A DNA stretch of 64,000 bases from an uncultured Oligoflexales bacterium (GCA_958296095.1 OY282434.1:1270001-1334000); one strand, 5' to 3'. Shown: positions 28,955 to 38,525, numbered from the stretch's first letter. Notes: generated by a model not told the origin, from the sequence alone. Numbers and translations are program-made.

Positions 28955-29791
28955 CTAAGCATTGAGCTCTTGCTGCATGCGGGCGATGTCGTCAAGCAAT
29001 GTCTGCCAGGCGGGGAGATTGTTGTCCCGTTCGTAGACAATCAGCGTCGCGGGAGCAAGCTTGGTCTTACAACCCTGCAACAACTGCAATACCGACGGCG
29101 GCACGTCCGCACCGTGGGTGTCGATATACAAGGCATCGTTGCTCTCGCCCCCCGCAAGATGAACCTGTGCCACCTGCTGCCAATCGAGGGATGCAAGAAA
29201 AGTTTGCACACGGTGGCCAAGATTTTGCTCGTTGACCCACAGGTTATTGAGATCAAGCAACAAACGCGCCCCCGTGTTGTGCATGACTGCATTGATAAAC
29301 TCAACCTCTGTCATGTCACTGCTGTTGAACTCAGTGTAATAAGAGATGTTTTCTAGCACTAAACTTTCTTGTAAAAAGTCCTGCACATAGGCAACCCTTG
29401 CCTGCACCTTAGCCAAGCTCTCACGGTTAAACGGCACGGGCAGCAGATCGTGAAAACAAACACCGTTATGTCGTTCAACGCTGAGATGATCGGAGACATG
29501 TTGCGGCGCAAATTTTTTGTGCAGCTCAGCTATTTTTTCTAAATAACCCGTGTCAATTGGATCGACACCACCGATATTCATGCCCAGACAGTGCAGCGTT
29601 AACTCGTAATCAGCTCGCAGTTTTTCTAATTTATGATGGTGCACACCTGGTGTGAAAAAATTCTCTGCGATAACCTCTAAACAAGACAACGGTGGCCGCG
29701 TCTCGAGCAATACGTCGATGTATTCAAGCCTTAAGTTCAAACCTATTTGCCAGGGGCAAGCCGCAGTTGCAGAAAAGTCCACCCTATTCAT
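28955..29791 (-). CDS. DUF692 family protein (MbnB/BufB-like)
   Basis: DUF692 proteins are TIM-barrel, multinuclear non-haem iron enzymes; MbnB members modify cysteines in peptide copper chelators. Family features here are IGLNLRLEYIDVLL at the N-terminus, LEVIAENFF, SDHLSVE, LENISYY, LLLDLNNLWVN and HLAGG. The start chosen is ATG at 29791 (279 residues), which overlaps the dapD stop by eight bases; the frame is open further upstream, inside dapD. The usual partner (a DUF2063 protein or a small Cys-rich precursor) is not adjacent. It is the last gene of the infC-tyrS-dapD unit. The end is intriguing: its TAG falls at the junction with repeat module A. Confidence 0.78.
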   Translation of the reverse strand: MNRVDFSATAACPWQIGLNLRLEYIDVLLETRPPLSCLEVIAENFFTPGVHHHKLEKLRADYELTLHCLGMNIGGVDPIDTGYLEKIAELHKKFAPQHVSDHLSVERHNGVCFHDLLPVPFNRESLAKVQARVAYVQDFLQESLVLENISYYTEFNSSDMTEVEFINAVMHNTGARLLLDLNNLWVNEQNLGHRVQTFLASLDWQQVAQVHLAGGESNDALYIDTHGADVPPSVLQLLQGCKTKLAPATLIVYERDNNLPAWQTLLDDIARMQQELNA

Positions 29792-30794
29792 GCAATTCCG
29801 CCCGCAAGGCAAATTCTCTGCTGTTAGGCAAACACTCGATATACCCATGTTGCGAATTGCGACGTAAGAGCATACCATCCCGTCCCGACAGCTCGCGGGC
29901 GCGCACGGTTTTGCCTTCTGCCTGCAGCACGACTTTTGCTCCCGCGGTGACATATAGACCTGCCTCGACCGTGCAATTATCACCGAGGGCAATGCCAATG
30001 CCAGCATTAGCGCCGATCAAACAACTGCGTCCCACTGAAATGAGGGTGTCGTTACCTCCTGACAATGTGCCCATCGTGCTCGCCCCGCCGCCGAGGTCAC
30101 TGCCTGCATCGAGCACTACTCCTTGTGAAATGCGCCCCTCAACCATGTTGGGACCGAGCGTGCCAGCATTGAAATTGATAAAGCCCGCAGGCATAATAGT
30201 CGTGCCCAGGCCAAGATACGCACCTAGCCGCACCCGTGCCGTGTCTGCAATGCGCACACCCGCGGGCACAACGTAGTCGAGTAGCGGCGGAAATTTATCC
30301 AAGGCAAAGATATGCAACCCTCGCCCTGCCAGCCTCGCCTCACGCAGACGTAGGTTTATTGCTCCTGCCTCGATAGCACCCTCGTTCGTCCAGGCCAGCG
30401 TCGGCAAAATTTTAAAAATTCCTTGCAGGTTGACGGCATTAGGTTTCACCAAGCGATGCGACAACAGATGCAACTTCAAGTAACTCTCCGCCACACTCGT
30501 CAAAGGTCGGTCACGCCTGATAACGGTCACTATCAGACCGCGCTTAGCATCGTGCCAGGCCTCACTCGCAGCAAGCTCAGCGAGCCGAGGTGAATTGTTG
30601 CACGCCCTGACTTGGTCACGTGTCAGCAACCGGCAAGCAGTGTCTTGCTCTAGTTGCGCGGCGGAAAAAAAATCCCGTAGCATATCTGCCTCAGGCTGCA
30701 ACTGCGGCTCAGGGTAATAGGCTTCAATGCATTGCCCACGAGCGTTAAGTGTTGCCAACCCTATCCCGCCTGCGAAGAAGCTGTCTGCTGTCAT
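29784..30794 (-). CDS. dapD: tetrahydrodipicolinate N-succinyltransferase, Pseudomonas type
   Basis: DapD transfers succinyl from succinyl-CoA to tetrahydrodipicolinate in lysine and diaminopimelate synthesis. The protein has 336 residues, the long Pseudomonas-type form rather than the 274-residue E. coli form. Clear left-handed beta-helix sequence follows about residue 160: DYVVPAGVRIADTARVRLGA, then GFINFNAGTLG, MVEGRISQGVV, GGGASTMGTLSGG, GANAGIGIALGD and EAGLYVTAGAKV. ATG at 30794 comes one base after the tyrS stop, with GAGGAG upstream; earlier in-frame starts lie inside tyrS. No other lysine-pathway gene is nearby. Confidence 0.9.
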   Translation of the reverse strand: MTADSFFAGGIGLATLNARGQCIEAYYPEPQLQPEADMLRDFFSAAQLEQDTACRLLTRDQVRACNNSPRLAELAASEAWHDAKRGLIVTVIRRDRPLTSVAESYLKLHLLSHRLVKPNAVNLQGIFKILPTLAWTNEGAIEAGAINLRLREARLAGRGLHIFALDKFPPLLDYVVPAGVRIADTARVRLGAYLGLGTTIMPAGFINFNAGTLGPNMVEGRISQGVVLDAGSDLGGGASTMGTLSGGNDTLISVGRSCLIGANAGIGIALGDNCTVEAGLYVTAGAKVVLQAEGKTVRARELSGRDGMLLRRNSQHGYIECLPNSREFALRAELHE

Positions 30795-30795
30795 G

Positions 30796-32109
30796 TTAGT
30801 TCTCCTCAAAGCGCAACAGATGGTGATGTTTGTGACCGCGCCGCAAGACCACATAGCCACCTGCCAGCAGTTGCGCGCGGGTGATGTGCATGCGTGCATC
30901 CGTAACCCGCACATCGTTGACATATATGCCTCCGCCGGCGATGTCTCGTCTTGCCTGTCCTCGTGAAGCACACATGTTGGTGGCGGTCAAGAGATCGAGC
31001 AGGGCTACGCCAGGTGCTAACTCGGCTTGCGGGCGCACAGTCTGCGGAGCCGCGGCGAAACGTGTGCATAATGCCGTCGCCTCAAGCTCTGTCAAGGGGG
31101 TGCGGCGGGCCGTAAAGAGCGCCTGGCTAGCTTGCTGCGCCTGTGCCAGTTGCTCAGGCCCGTGCACCAGCTCGGTCAGAACGGCGGCGAGATACTGTTG
31201 GGCACGACGTTGCTCAGGCTGCCGCGCGGTATGCTCGACCAACTCGGCGTGCTCGGCGGGGGTAATGAAGGTCAGCTGTTTTGCCAGGGTCAAGGCTTCC
31301 ACATCGCCGACACGCATAAAAAATTGGTAAAAATCATAAGGCGAAGTGCGCTGGGCATCGAGCCAGACATTGCCCTGTTCAGTTTTGCCGAACTTGCTAC
31401 CATCGTGCTTGGTTAATAGCGGCACGGTCATACCATAGGCCAGGCCCTGGTCTCGTTTACCATCACGCGGCATCAAGCGGCGAATTAAATCCACCCCCGA
31501 AGCAATGTTACCCCACTGATCCGAGCCACCAACTTGCAACACACAGTCGTGTTGGCGGTAGAGTTGATAAAAATCCCACGCTTGCAGCAGCGCGTAAGAA
31601 AATTCAGTGTAAGAGATACCCTGCTCACGGGTCGTCAGCCTGGCCTTGACCGATTCACGTGCCATCATGCTATTGACCGAGAAATGCTTACCGACATCGC
31701 GCAAGAAGGCGATGTATTCAACCCCTACATACCAGCGCATATTGTTGATAATCAGGGGCGGACTGTCCCTGCTGTCAAGCAGTTTCGTGATCAGCACGCC
31801 AATGGCTTGCGCGTTGTGTTCCAACTCGGCGGCATTGAGCAGGGTGCGTTCTTCGCTCTTGCCACTAGGGTCACCGATCATACCAGTGGCATCGCCGAGC
31901 AAGGCAATGGTGCGATGACCGCGTTGCTGCAAACGTTTCAAGGTCAAGAGTGGCAACAGACTACCGATGTGCAGACTGTCAGCAGTCGGGTCAAAACCAC
32001 AATACAAGGTGACAGGTCGACGTTCGAGCAACACAAACAACTGCGGATCGGTAACCTGATTGATCAAACCTCGCCACGCAAAGTCAGCCTCGACAGTTGT
32101 GCCCTTCAT
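30796..32109 (-). CDS. tyrS: tyrosyl-tRNA synthetase
   Basis: Class I synthetase of 437 residues for tRNA-Tyr. Visible are YCGFDPTADSLHIGSLLPL (HIGH motif as HIGS), the tyrosine-binding GGSDQWGN, KFGKTEQGN in the KMSKS position, and a C-terminal S4 RNA-binding domain (about residues 370-430). Its ATG overlaps the infC stop by one base as TAATG, so the two are translationally coupled. Confidence 0.93.
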   Translation of the reverse strand: MKGTTVEADFAWRGLINQVTDPQLFVLLERRPVTLYCGFDPTADSLHIGSLLPLLTLKRLQQRGHRTIALLGDATGMIGDPSGKSEERTLLNAAELEHNAQAIGVLITKLLDSRDSPPLIINNMRWYVGVEYIAFLRDVGKHFSVNSMMARESVKARLTTREQGISYTEFSYALLQAWDFYQLYRQHDCVLQVGGSDQWGNIASGVDLIRRLMPRDGKRDQGLAYGMTVPLLTKHDGSKFGKTEQGNVWLDAQRTSPYDFYQFFMRVGDVEALTLAKQLTFITPAEHAELVEHTARQPEQRRAQQYLAAVLTELVHGPEQLAQAQQASQALFTARRTPLTELEATALCTRFAAAPQTVRPQAELAPGVALLDLLTATNMCASRGQARRDIAGGGIYVNDVRVTDARMHITRAQLLAGGYVVLRRGHKHHHLLRFEEN

Positions 32110-32588
32110 TAGCGCAGCGGCTCAAGAATAACCACCGTTGCCTGCCCTGGCAGGCGCGACTGCTTGCAGGCGATTTGTGCACAGACCCTGTCGATTAATT
32201 CTCGCACCCGATCTTGGCTGTCCCGTTCTCGCCCTTTGAGTCTGATCATGATTTTAACCTTGTTGCCTTTATCAAGAAAACGCTGAATGGCACTAATCTT
32301 GGTCTGCATATCGTGATCGGAGATATTGAGCTTGAACTGCATTTCTTTCTGTAAATTGGTCGCGACTTTCTTTTGCCGCGATTTTTTCTGCTCATATTGA
32401 ATTTTTTTGAAATCCTGGATACGCACCACTGGCGGGGTAGACTTGTCGCTGACCATAACTAAATCGAGGCCTGCCTCCTCCGCCTTCTCAAAGGCGCGTT
32501 CGGTAGGCACGATCTCGTTGCTTTTGCCCAACACCAGCCTTACCTGCGGGTGACGTCGAACCGCAGCACGGGTTAAGATTTCCAACAC
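32109..32588 (-). CDS. infC: translation initiation factor IF-3
   Basis: IF-3 binds the 30S subunit and checks the initiator tRNA. The 159-residue protein has the N-domain motif VRLVLGKSNEIVP and ALEKA-like AFEKAEEAGLDLVMVS, the linker PPVVRIQDFKKIQYEQKK, and the C-domain FKLNISDHDMQTK and KVKIMIRLKGRE. infC often starts at an unusual codon; here GTG at 32588 lies very close to AAGGAG, and TTG at 32585 has better spacing, so the exact start is open. The N-terminus is somewhat shorter than in E. coli (180 residues). First gene of the infC-tyrS-dapD-DUF692 unit. Confidence 0.9.
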   Translation of the reverse strand: MLEILTRAAVRRHPQVRLVLGKSNEIVPTERAFEKAEEAGLDLVMVSDKSTPPVVRIQDFKKIQYEQKKSRQKKVATNLQKEMQFKLNISDHDMQTKISAIQRFLDKGNKVKIMIRLKGRERDSQDRVRELIDRVCAQIACKQSRLPGQATVVILEPLR

Positions 32589-32603
32589 ATCTCCTTAAAA
32601 ATT

Positions 32604-34481
32604 TTAGATAATAAACCTCACCCCACCAAGATCTGAAAGACTGTGAGGAAAACGATCACCTGGCGTGCCTAGAAACATATAGTTAGGAGGAATGCCATAT
32701 TCCTCAGCCAACTCCGCAATCAAACCAGGCCCGAACTTACCCTCACGCACGACAAGCGAAATCTCAATCTCTGGGTAAATTTCATCAAGCAATTCTAAAT
32801 CACCAGCCAAGCGGGGCGGCGGCTCGGTCGTGCCATCGAGAATATGCATGACAGTTATTTTTTTAGCTATCTCGTTCTCCTGCACGTACAGCATCGCCCG
32901 ATTGAGGCTGGCAACATCATCACCCTTGGTAAAGAAAATCAAGCCCATTGATTTCAAGGCTTCGATATGGTCTTGCACTTTGTGGCGCATCTTGCGGTGC
33001 GATAATTCAAAACTCCGCATCATCTCATCGACGACAAACAGAAAAAACTGCATAATGTGCTGGCGATACAGCGTTATCAGCACCACCACCACCGTGGGAA
33101 CAAAATAATACAAAAAATATCTGGCATTTTCAGGGCTGACATAGATGTTGCCCGCCAAGCCCAACAACACCGCCAATAGTGCCATGAACACCGCAGGCCA
33201 CGAGGCGCGTGTCTTGCGTGGCAAGCGAGCTCGTCGCACCTTGAGCAGCATGTTGCCGAATACGAACACTGCCATCACCGACAGGAACGAAATAGTGTAA
33301 ACACCAGCTAAGGCTGTCGTGCTGCCGCCCGTGATGAGCACAATCGAGATGCAGAGCAGCAGAAACAGCAGAATGATACGGTGGTTAGTGCCACGAGCAT
33401 TGGTAACCAACAAACTCTGCGGCAGACAACGATCGAGAGTCATGCGGGTCACCAGCCCCGTTACACCAACAAAACTTGCCAACACCGCGCCCGACAGCAC
33501 TAGTGCGGCATCGATGGCAATCAACAGCGCGGGCCACGAGCCCCCAATCTTGCTAGCCACATCGACCAACAACGACTCCTTCGTCGCGCTGAGCAGTTCA
33601 GGCATCGTCAACACACCGAGTGCCACCGCGGCAATCAGGGGATTGAAGATCGTCACCGCGATCCACATGTTGCGCAAAGTTTGGGGAAATACACCAGGCT
33701 TCTGCTCCTCAATAAAGTTGGCCGAGCTCTCAAACCCAGAAACCCCCAGCATAGCAACAGAAAAACCGAGAAACAAGGCTTCCCAAGGTGGACGGGCATC
33801 GGGAATTTGCCAAAAGTTTAGCGAGGCAATCTCTGGGTGCATAATGACAAAATAAATTCCCCCAGCACACAGCAAGGTCAAAGCGATCAGATGCAGCACG
33901 AAGATAGCCGCGGCGACCTTGGCTGACTCACCGATGCCAATGATGGTCAGCATGGCAAATAGGACTAACACGCCAATAGTGACGTGGATAATTTCAAATT
34001 TCGGGAACACTGCATGCACATATTCGACGCTGACTTTGGCGCTGATAACTGCAGTAGCGATGTACGACAGCACCGTCAGGCATGCCGCCACCGAAGCTTT
34101 GGTCTTGGTGGTTGTATTCAGCAAGCAGTTGTAAGCTCCGCCATTCAAGGGCAGTGCCTCGCCTACTTCTGCGTAGATGGCACGATAGAGGTAGAGCACC
34201 GCCGCCACCATCAACAGCACCACAGGCGTATAAGCCCCTGCATAAGCCGCGGCGATAGCCGAGACGTAAAGACAGCTGGAGGTAATATCGTTGCCGCAGA
34301 TGGCAGTAGCCGCAAACGTGCCTAGCTGTACCCGTGGCCGATGTAAGGCATGATGGCCAGGCTGACGGCGACGCGGACTGAAAGTTGTGACAGGCTGAGT
34401 GCGCCGCTGAAAAGTCAACCCACGTTCTTCAGGCGATCGTTCAGAGAGGGTAAAGCGCGGTTGTCGTCTCTTATCCGCCAA
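32604..34481 (-). CDS. APC superfamily amino acid permease with C-terminal cytoplasmic domain
   Basis: A 625-residue transporter. Residues 1-50 are basic and cytoplasmic; about 12 hydrophobic helices follow from residue 53 (GTFAATAICGNDITSSCLYV) to about 465, with the APC motif GVSGFESSANFIEEQ in the middle. The last 150 residues are soluble and may be a regulatory domain (TVMHILDGT and PGLIAELAEEYGIPP segments resemble universal-stress-like folds). The substrate cannot be read from the sequence. It lies 15 bp from both infC and the PhoH gene, all on the minus strand, so PIN-PhoH, permease and infC could share transcripts. Confidence 0.78.
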   Translation of the reverse strand: MADKRRQPRFTLSERSPEERGLTFQRRTQPVTTFSPRRRQPGHHALHRPRVQLGTFAATAICGNDITSSCLYVSAIAAAYAGAYTPVVLLMVAAVLYLYRAIYAEVGEALPLNGGAYNCLLNTTTKTKASVAACLTVLSYIATAVISAKVSVEYVHAVFPKFEIIHVTIGVLVLFAMLTIIGIGESAKVAAAIFVLHLIALTLLCAGGIYFVIMHPEIASLNFWQIPDARPPWEALFLGFSVAMLGVSGFESSANFIEEQKPGVFPQTLRNMWIAVTIFNPLIAAVALGVLTMPELLSATKESLLVDVASKIGGSWPALLIAIDAALVLSGAVLASFVGVTGLVTRMTLDRCLPQSLLVTNARGTNHRIILLFLLLCISIVLITGGSTTALAGVYTISFLSVMAVFVFGNMLLKVRRARLPRKTRASWPAVFMALLAVLLGLAGNIYVSPENARYFLYYFVPTVVVVLITLYRQHIMQFFLFVVDEMMRSFELSHRKMRHKVQDHIEALKSMGLIFFTKGDDVASLNRAMLYVQENEIAKKITVMHILDGTTEPPPRLAGDLELLDEIYPEIEISLVVREGKFGPGLIAELAEEYGIPPNYMFLGTPGDRFPHSLSDLGGVRFII

Positions 34482-34496
34482 TGCAAGACCTCATGT

Positions 34497-35852
34497 TCAT
34501 GCTTGCAGTAACCGTGCAGCCAGCGTGGCCAGCTCGCTTCTCTCCCCACGCGTTAAGGTGACGTGGGCTGCTAGAGGTGTGTTTTTGAACCGTTCGATGA
34601 CGGAAGTCAAGCCGTTGGTCTCGGCATCAAGCCAGGGGCTGTCGATCTGCGCGGGATCACCGCTCAAAACGATCTTCGTGCCCTCACCCGCGCGGGTGAT
34701 AATCGTCTTGATCTCGTGTTGTGAGAGGTTCTGTGCCTCATCGACGACGAAAAACTGCCGCGGGATAGAGCGCCCCCTGATATAGGTAATTGGCTCGACG
34801 GCCAGTAGCCCCTGCTCAATCAATTCCCGATAGCCGCTGCTCTTGTGGGGATGGCGTAGTGCGGTCTTCGCCTCCTCAGCATAGTATCCCGTGCTCACCA
34901 GAAATTCGAGATTATCGTAGATGGGTTGCATCCAGGGGTTGAGCTTTTCATCAAGATCACCCGGCAAAAAACCGAGATCACGCCCTAGGGGGAACACAGG
35001 ACGGGCAACCAGCATCTTGCTATAGATATCCTCATCGGTGGTTTTAGCCAAGCCCGCGGCGATAGCCAGCAAGGTTTTGCCTGTGCCTGCTGCGCCACTC
35101 AAGGTAACCAGCTTGATGTTGTCATCGAGCAAGGCCTCCAATGCACAAGACTGCTCGATGTTGCGAGGGTATATGCCCCACACCCCGCGCTGCCGCGGGG
35201 CGACCATCTCCACCTGCTGTGACGGGGAGCGAAAAATACCACAGGCGGCTTGTTTGTCCTGCTCGTCGCACAGGATAACGAACTCGTTAGGGGCCAAGCG
35301 TTCGTCATCGAGTTGCAAGCAATGCTTATCGTAAAAACTGTTGATCATCTGCGGTGATGCGTTGATGGTCGTGACCCCGCTGAACAAGTCCGAGCGATCG
35401 ACTCGACCTGCTACTAGCTCCTGCCCCTCGATGCCGAAAGCATTGGCCTTGACCCGCAGGTTGGAGTCGTTGCTGACGATGATTACCCGTGCCGTGCCGC
35501 TCTTTTCAGTCTGCAAGGCTAGTGAGGTGGCAAGAATGTGATTGGCGACGCTGCGTTCCAGCTGGCGTGGCAAACGCTCGCTTTGCCGTCCGAGATTGAC
35601 GAAGAGGCGGGCGGAATCGCGCCTGTCAGGGAAGATAGCAATGCCATCCGACAAGACACCGCGACTACACAGCCCGTCGAGAATACGTGAGACCTGCCGC
35701 GCACTGCGTGCAATCTCACTTTGCTCCTTCTTGAAGTGATCGATCTGCTCGATGACGGCGATGGGGATGACCACATCGTTGTCAGAAAACTTGAAAATAC
35801 ACCGCGGATCGTTGAGCAGAACATTGGTGTCAAGAACGAAGATTTTTTTCAA
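34497..35852 (-). CDS. PIN-PhoH fusion ATPase (YlaK-like)
   Basis: A 451-residue protein with an N-terminal PIN domain (IFVLDTNVLLNDP at residues 4-16, later acidic residues such as VSNDSNLRVKA) and a C-terminal PhoH ATPase: Walker A SGAAGTGKTLLA near residue 255, LVARPVFPLGRDLGFLPGD, FVVDEAQNLS as Walker B and a final TLTRGERSEL. Family members are thought to be RNA helicase-ribonucleases of RNA turnover. ATG at 35852. Repeat DNA begins about 80 bp upstream. Confidence 0.85.
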   Translation of the reverse strand: MKKIFVLDTNVLLNDPRCIFKFSDNDVVIPIAVIEQIDHFKKEQSEIARSARQVSRILDGLCSRGVLSDGIAIFPDRRDSARLFVNLGRQSERLPRQLERSVANHILATSLALQTEKSGTARVIIVSNDSNLRVKANAFGIEGQELVAGRVDRSDLFSGVTTINASPQMINSFYDKHCLQLDDERLAPNEFVILCDEQDKQAACGIFRSPSQQVEMVAPRQRGVWGIYPRNIEQSCALEALLDDNIKLVTLSGAAGTGKTLLAIAAGLAKTTDEDIYSKMLVARPVFPLGRDLGFLPGDLDEKLNPWMQPIYDNLEFLVSTGYYAEEAKTALRHPHKSSGYRELIEQGLLAVEPITYIRGRSIPRQFFVVDEAQNLSQHEIKTIITRAGEGTKIVLSGDPAQIDSPWLDAETNGLTSVIERFKNTPLAAHVTLTRGERSELATLAARLLQA

Positions 35853-35934
35853 GCAGACCTACTCAGCGCACACATGCCAGATACCCGAATTTTATCCTGA
35901 AAAACGCCGCGACGCAACCACCGAACGACGACGG

Positions 35935-36640
35935 CGTAGCTTGCTACGCTACGCGGCTTTTTTGTAACGCTCGCTTCCTAGCTCGCTGCATGTTCTCAGA
36001 TCTCCCTGTATTGCGTTGAGGCTTGCACTCAGAACCTATGCCCGTCCTCAGGTTTCTCGCTGTTACCCCCACCTCTTGCTTACCGAGAGCTCCATGAAGG
36101 GCGGGGCGAGGCCGTACGAAAACGACCACAAATATTGCCATATTGCCGTTAGATTATGCTTTTGCACAAGGCATGTGCTTATACATATTCGTGGGGAGTT
36201 TCTCGGTAGGGCTGCGCCTCGCCAAGACGGGGAGTTTCTCGGTAGGGCTGCGCCTCGCCAAGACAACGGAGGTTTGTGTTAAGTAGTTGTAGTGGCTGTG
36301 CTGCGCTAGCTCCACTGCGCCTCGCCAAGATAACGGAGACTTGTGCTAAGTGGTGTCCTTGCCCCCAAGCCTCTCTGCTTGCCCTCAGGCTCCTCGGCTG
36401 TTGCGTTCAAGCTTGCCCACCGAGAGTTCCATGAATGGCGGGGCAAGACCGTGCGAAAACTCGACCGCAAATACTGCCATATTGCCGTTAGATTATGCTT
36501 TTAGATAGAGCATGTGCCATACCCGCTCAGGGCGAGTTTCTCGGTAGGGCTACGCCTCGCCAAGATAACGGGGGTACGGGCTAAGTAGGGGGCTAGCTCC
36601 ACTCGCGATTGCCCTCTGATTTCTCTGCCTGCCATCAGAC
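35935..36640 (-). repeat. interspersed repeat block left of Rpn copy 1
   Basis: Minus-oriented modules C, B and A. A 36-bp piece starting GGGGAGTTTCTCGGTAGGGC is doubled at about 36193-36264. Positions 35947-36228 recur, apparently unchanged, at 38152-38433. No credible gene between 35853 and 36675. Confidence 0.85.
35947..36228 (-). repeat. 282-bp direct repeat, left copy
   Basis: Matches 38152-38433 at a constant offset of 2205 bp with no difference that I could see. The pair brackets the broken Rpn gene, its upstream element and a truncated 5' gene remnant. Confidence 0.88.
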
Positions 36641-36675
36641 CCCTCGCTATTGCTTTATTTAGGAAGATCGTCTTG

Positions 36676-37593
36676 CTAGGCACGTTTGCGTTTGAGCTTG
36701 GTCAGGTCACCGCGCTTGAGGCCTGTTGTACGGCAAATGACCTCAATGCTCATGCCCTCCTCAAGCATGCGCAATGCTACCTTGGCCAGCCCCTCGGCTT
36801 TGCCCTCGGCTTTGCCTTTGGCTAGTCCCTTCTTAAAGCCCTGCTCAAGCCAGCCCTCTTGACCAATTTTGATGGTGCGCATCAGTCTATCCTCCACTTT
36901 GTTGATACAACCAGCCTCGATCTCCTCTAGCAGACCCATGTCGAAACCGCCATCGGATTCGACAAGACAGTTGGTCACCTGCCCCGTCAATCTTATCCTC
37001 TCTTCCGCAGGCAGAGCAAGACTGCCGACGAGAAATTCCCCGATCACCTCTCTATTCAACTGTTGCAGGCTACGCATGCCGAGGAGATAGGGATGCGAGC
37101 TGGGAAACACAGTCTGTAGTGTCTCGGCAGTTTGCCTGGCAAAATCGAATAGCAAGTAGCCAAAATTAAGGCTGACCTCACCACAGACATTGCTGTGTGC
37201 GGCCCGGAAAGCTCGCGGCAAGTGCCACTTGCTCTTCGCCGTGGAAACAACGATCGGCACAACCTCGTCGGCAGCCTCTGCGTAAAGAACGGTTTGGTAG
37301 GAAAGCAGTTGCTGGAAGATATGCTTGCTCTTCGCTGCGCGGCTCTTTGTATCGCTCGCTTTCTAGCTCGCTCTTTGCACTCAGACCTCTTGCTTTTGCG
37401 TTCAAGCTTGCTCTCTAGTTATCTGCTCACCCTCGGCATCAGTAAACACCGTCGTCTCGAATTTAAGTGTGCGGAAGTTAAACTGTGCAGCTCGCTCCTG
37501 GCCGAGCAAGAACTTGAGCAGTTCTGTGGCTAATTTTACGTTGCGGGTAAATGCCGCTATGAACAGGGCATTGTGCAGAGCACGTTTTGACAT
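36676..37593 (-). pseudogene. Rpn family recombination-promoting nuclease, copy 1, broken
   Basis: Rpn proteins (PD-(D/E)XK nuclease family, formerly putative transposase YhgA-like) cut DNA and promote recombination. Start ATG at 37593 follows GAGGAAGG. The N-terminal part (MSKRALHNALF to about KFETTVFTDAEG) is followed at 37430-37326 by interspersed repeat that replaces the piece encoding the nuclease core; copy 2 retains it (RRADAIVSVM and LFLIEHKST, the D and E-x-K region). The C-terminal 194 codons (MPIVVSTAKSKWHLPRAFRA to KLKRKRA) remain open. Near the end is a KGKAEGKAEG tract with two KAEG units. With the catalytic core gone the gene must be inactive. Confidence 0.8.
37326..37430 (-). 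repeat. repeat segment replacing the nuclease core of Rpn copy 1
   Basis: Comparison with copy 2 shows about 85 bp of gene sequence replaced here by about 95-105 bp of module C (CTTTGTATCGCTCGCTTTC) and GCGTTCAAGCTTG-type repeat. There is no target-site duplication; sequence was lost, so this is a replacement and not a clean insertion. Confidence 0.75.
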
Positions 37594-37722
37594 GATGTGC
37601 CTTCCTCTGTTTGTCGTTGGAACGTTATCATACAGTGAGCTTGGCATCAAAGCTAAGTGAGTTGCTATGGAATAGCAACTGATATTTGATACTGATATCT
37701 TTTTAGAGCCTCTCAAACGCGA

Positions 37723-37853
37723 ATATCTGGTTTCGCATATCTACCTAACCAGGCAAGAATTTTAGCCGCAAAATACTATTTTGCCAAAATATACATTGAA
37801 AAATCACAGATATTACTTGGAATGAAATGAATGGCGGCAAACCTTCCTGTATA
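37723..37853 (+). repeat. 130-bp element next to Rpn copy 1, inverted copy at 48106
   Basis: AT-rich sequence with ATCTACCTAAC, CAAGAATTTTAGCC and TTTTGCCAAAATATACATTG. Its reverse complement occurs with about 90% identity at 48106-48233, beside the second Rpn gene. It is unlike the C/B/A repeat modules. It could be the edge of an older mobile element. Confidence 0.75.
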
Positions 37854-37882
37854 CTCGAAAAAACTAAAAAAAGGAGACTGCG

Positions 37883-37915
37883 GTGAATATGAATCCCACT
37901 CTGCAGGGGCACGTG
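37883..37915 (+). pseudogene. 5' remnant of an unidentified gene
   Basis: A strong AAGGAG (37871-37876) precedes GTG (37883) and ATG (37889), followed by about ten codons (NMNPTLQGH) before the frame runs into module C at about 37915. This looks like the start of a gene whose body has been replaced by repeat; the frame continues by chance to 38095. Confidence 0.35.
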
Positions 37916-38525
37916 GCTTTTTGTAACGCTCGCTTCCTAGCTCGCTCCTCGTCCTCAGACCTCTCGCGGTTGCATTCAGTTTATTTTTTCGCACAAGGCA
38001 TGTGCTCACAACCTATTTTAGGGAGAGTTTCTCGGCAGGTCTGTGCCGTGGCGCGCTACGCGCTACGCGGCTTTTTTGTAACGCTCGCTTCCTAGCTCGC
38101 TTCGCTCGCTACGCTGCTTTTTGTATCGCTCGCTTGCTAGCTCGCTTCGCTCGCTACGCGGCTTTTTTGTAACGCTCGCTTCCTAGCTCGCTGCATGTTC
38201 TCAGATCTCCCTGTATTGCGTTGAGGCTTGCACTCAGAACCTATGCCCGTCCTCAGGTTTCTCGCTGTTACCCCCACCTCTTGCTTACCGAGAGCTCCAT
38301 GAAGGGCGGGGCGAGGCCGTACGAAAACGACCACAAATATTGCCATATTGCCGTTAGATTATGCTTTTGCACAAGGCATGTGCTTATACATATTCGTGGG
38401 GAGTTTCTCGGTAGGGCTGCGCCTCGCCAAGACAACGGAGATACGGGCTAAGGAAGGTCTTTGCCCCCAAGTCTCTCGGCTGTTGCCCCCACCTCTTGCC
38501 TACCGAAATCTCCATGAAGGGCGGG
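37915..38525 (-). repeat. interspersed repeat block between Rpn copy 1 and the Cys-rich lipoprotein
   Basis: Minus-oriented modules, with module C three times in a row (38050-38190). It includes the right copy (38152-38433) of the 282-bp direct repeat. The remaining 140 bp to the next start are AT-rich and carry the promoter region of that gene. Confidence 0.85.

Noticed and set aside
37326-37430. Classical MITE insertion in Rpn copy 1
   Set aside because: Gene sequence is missing at the site and there is no target-site duplication or terminal inverted repeat, so replacement fits better than insertion.
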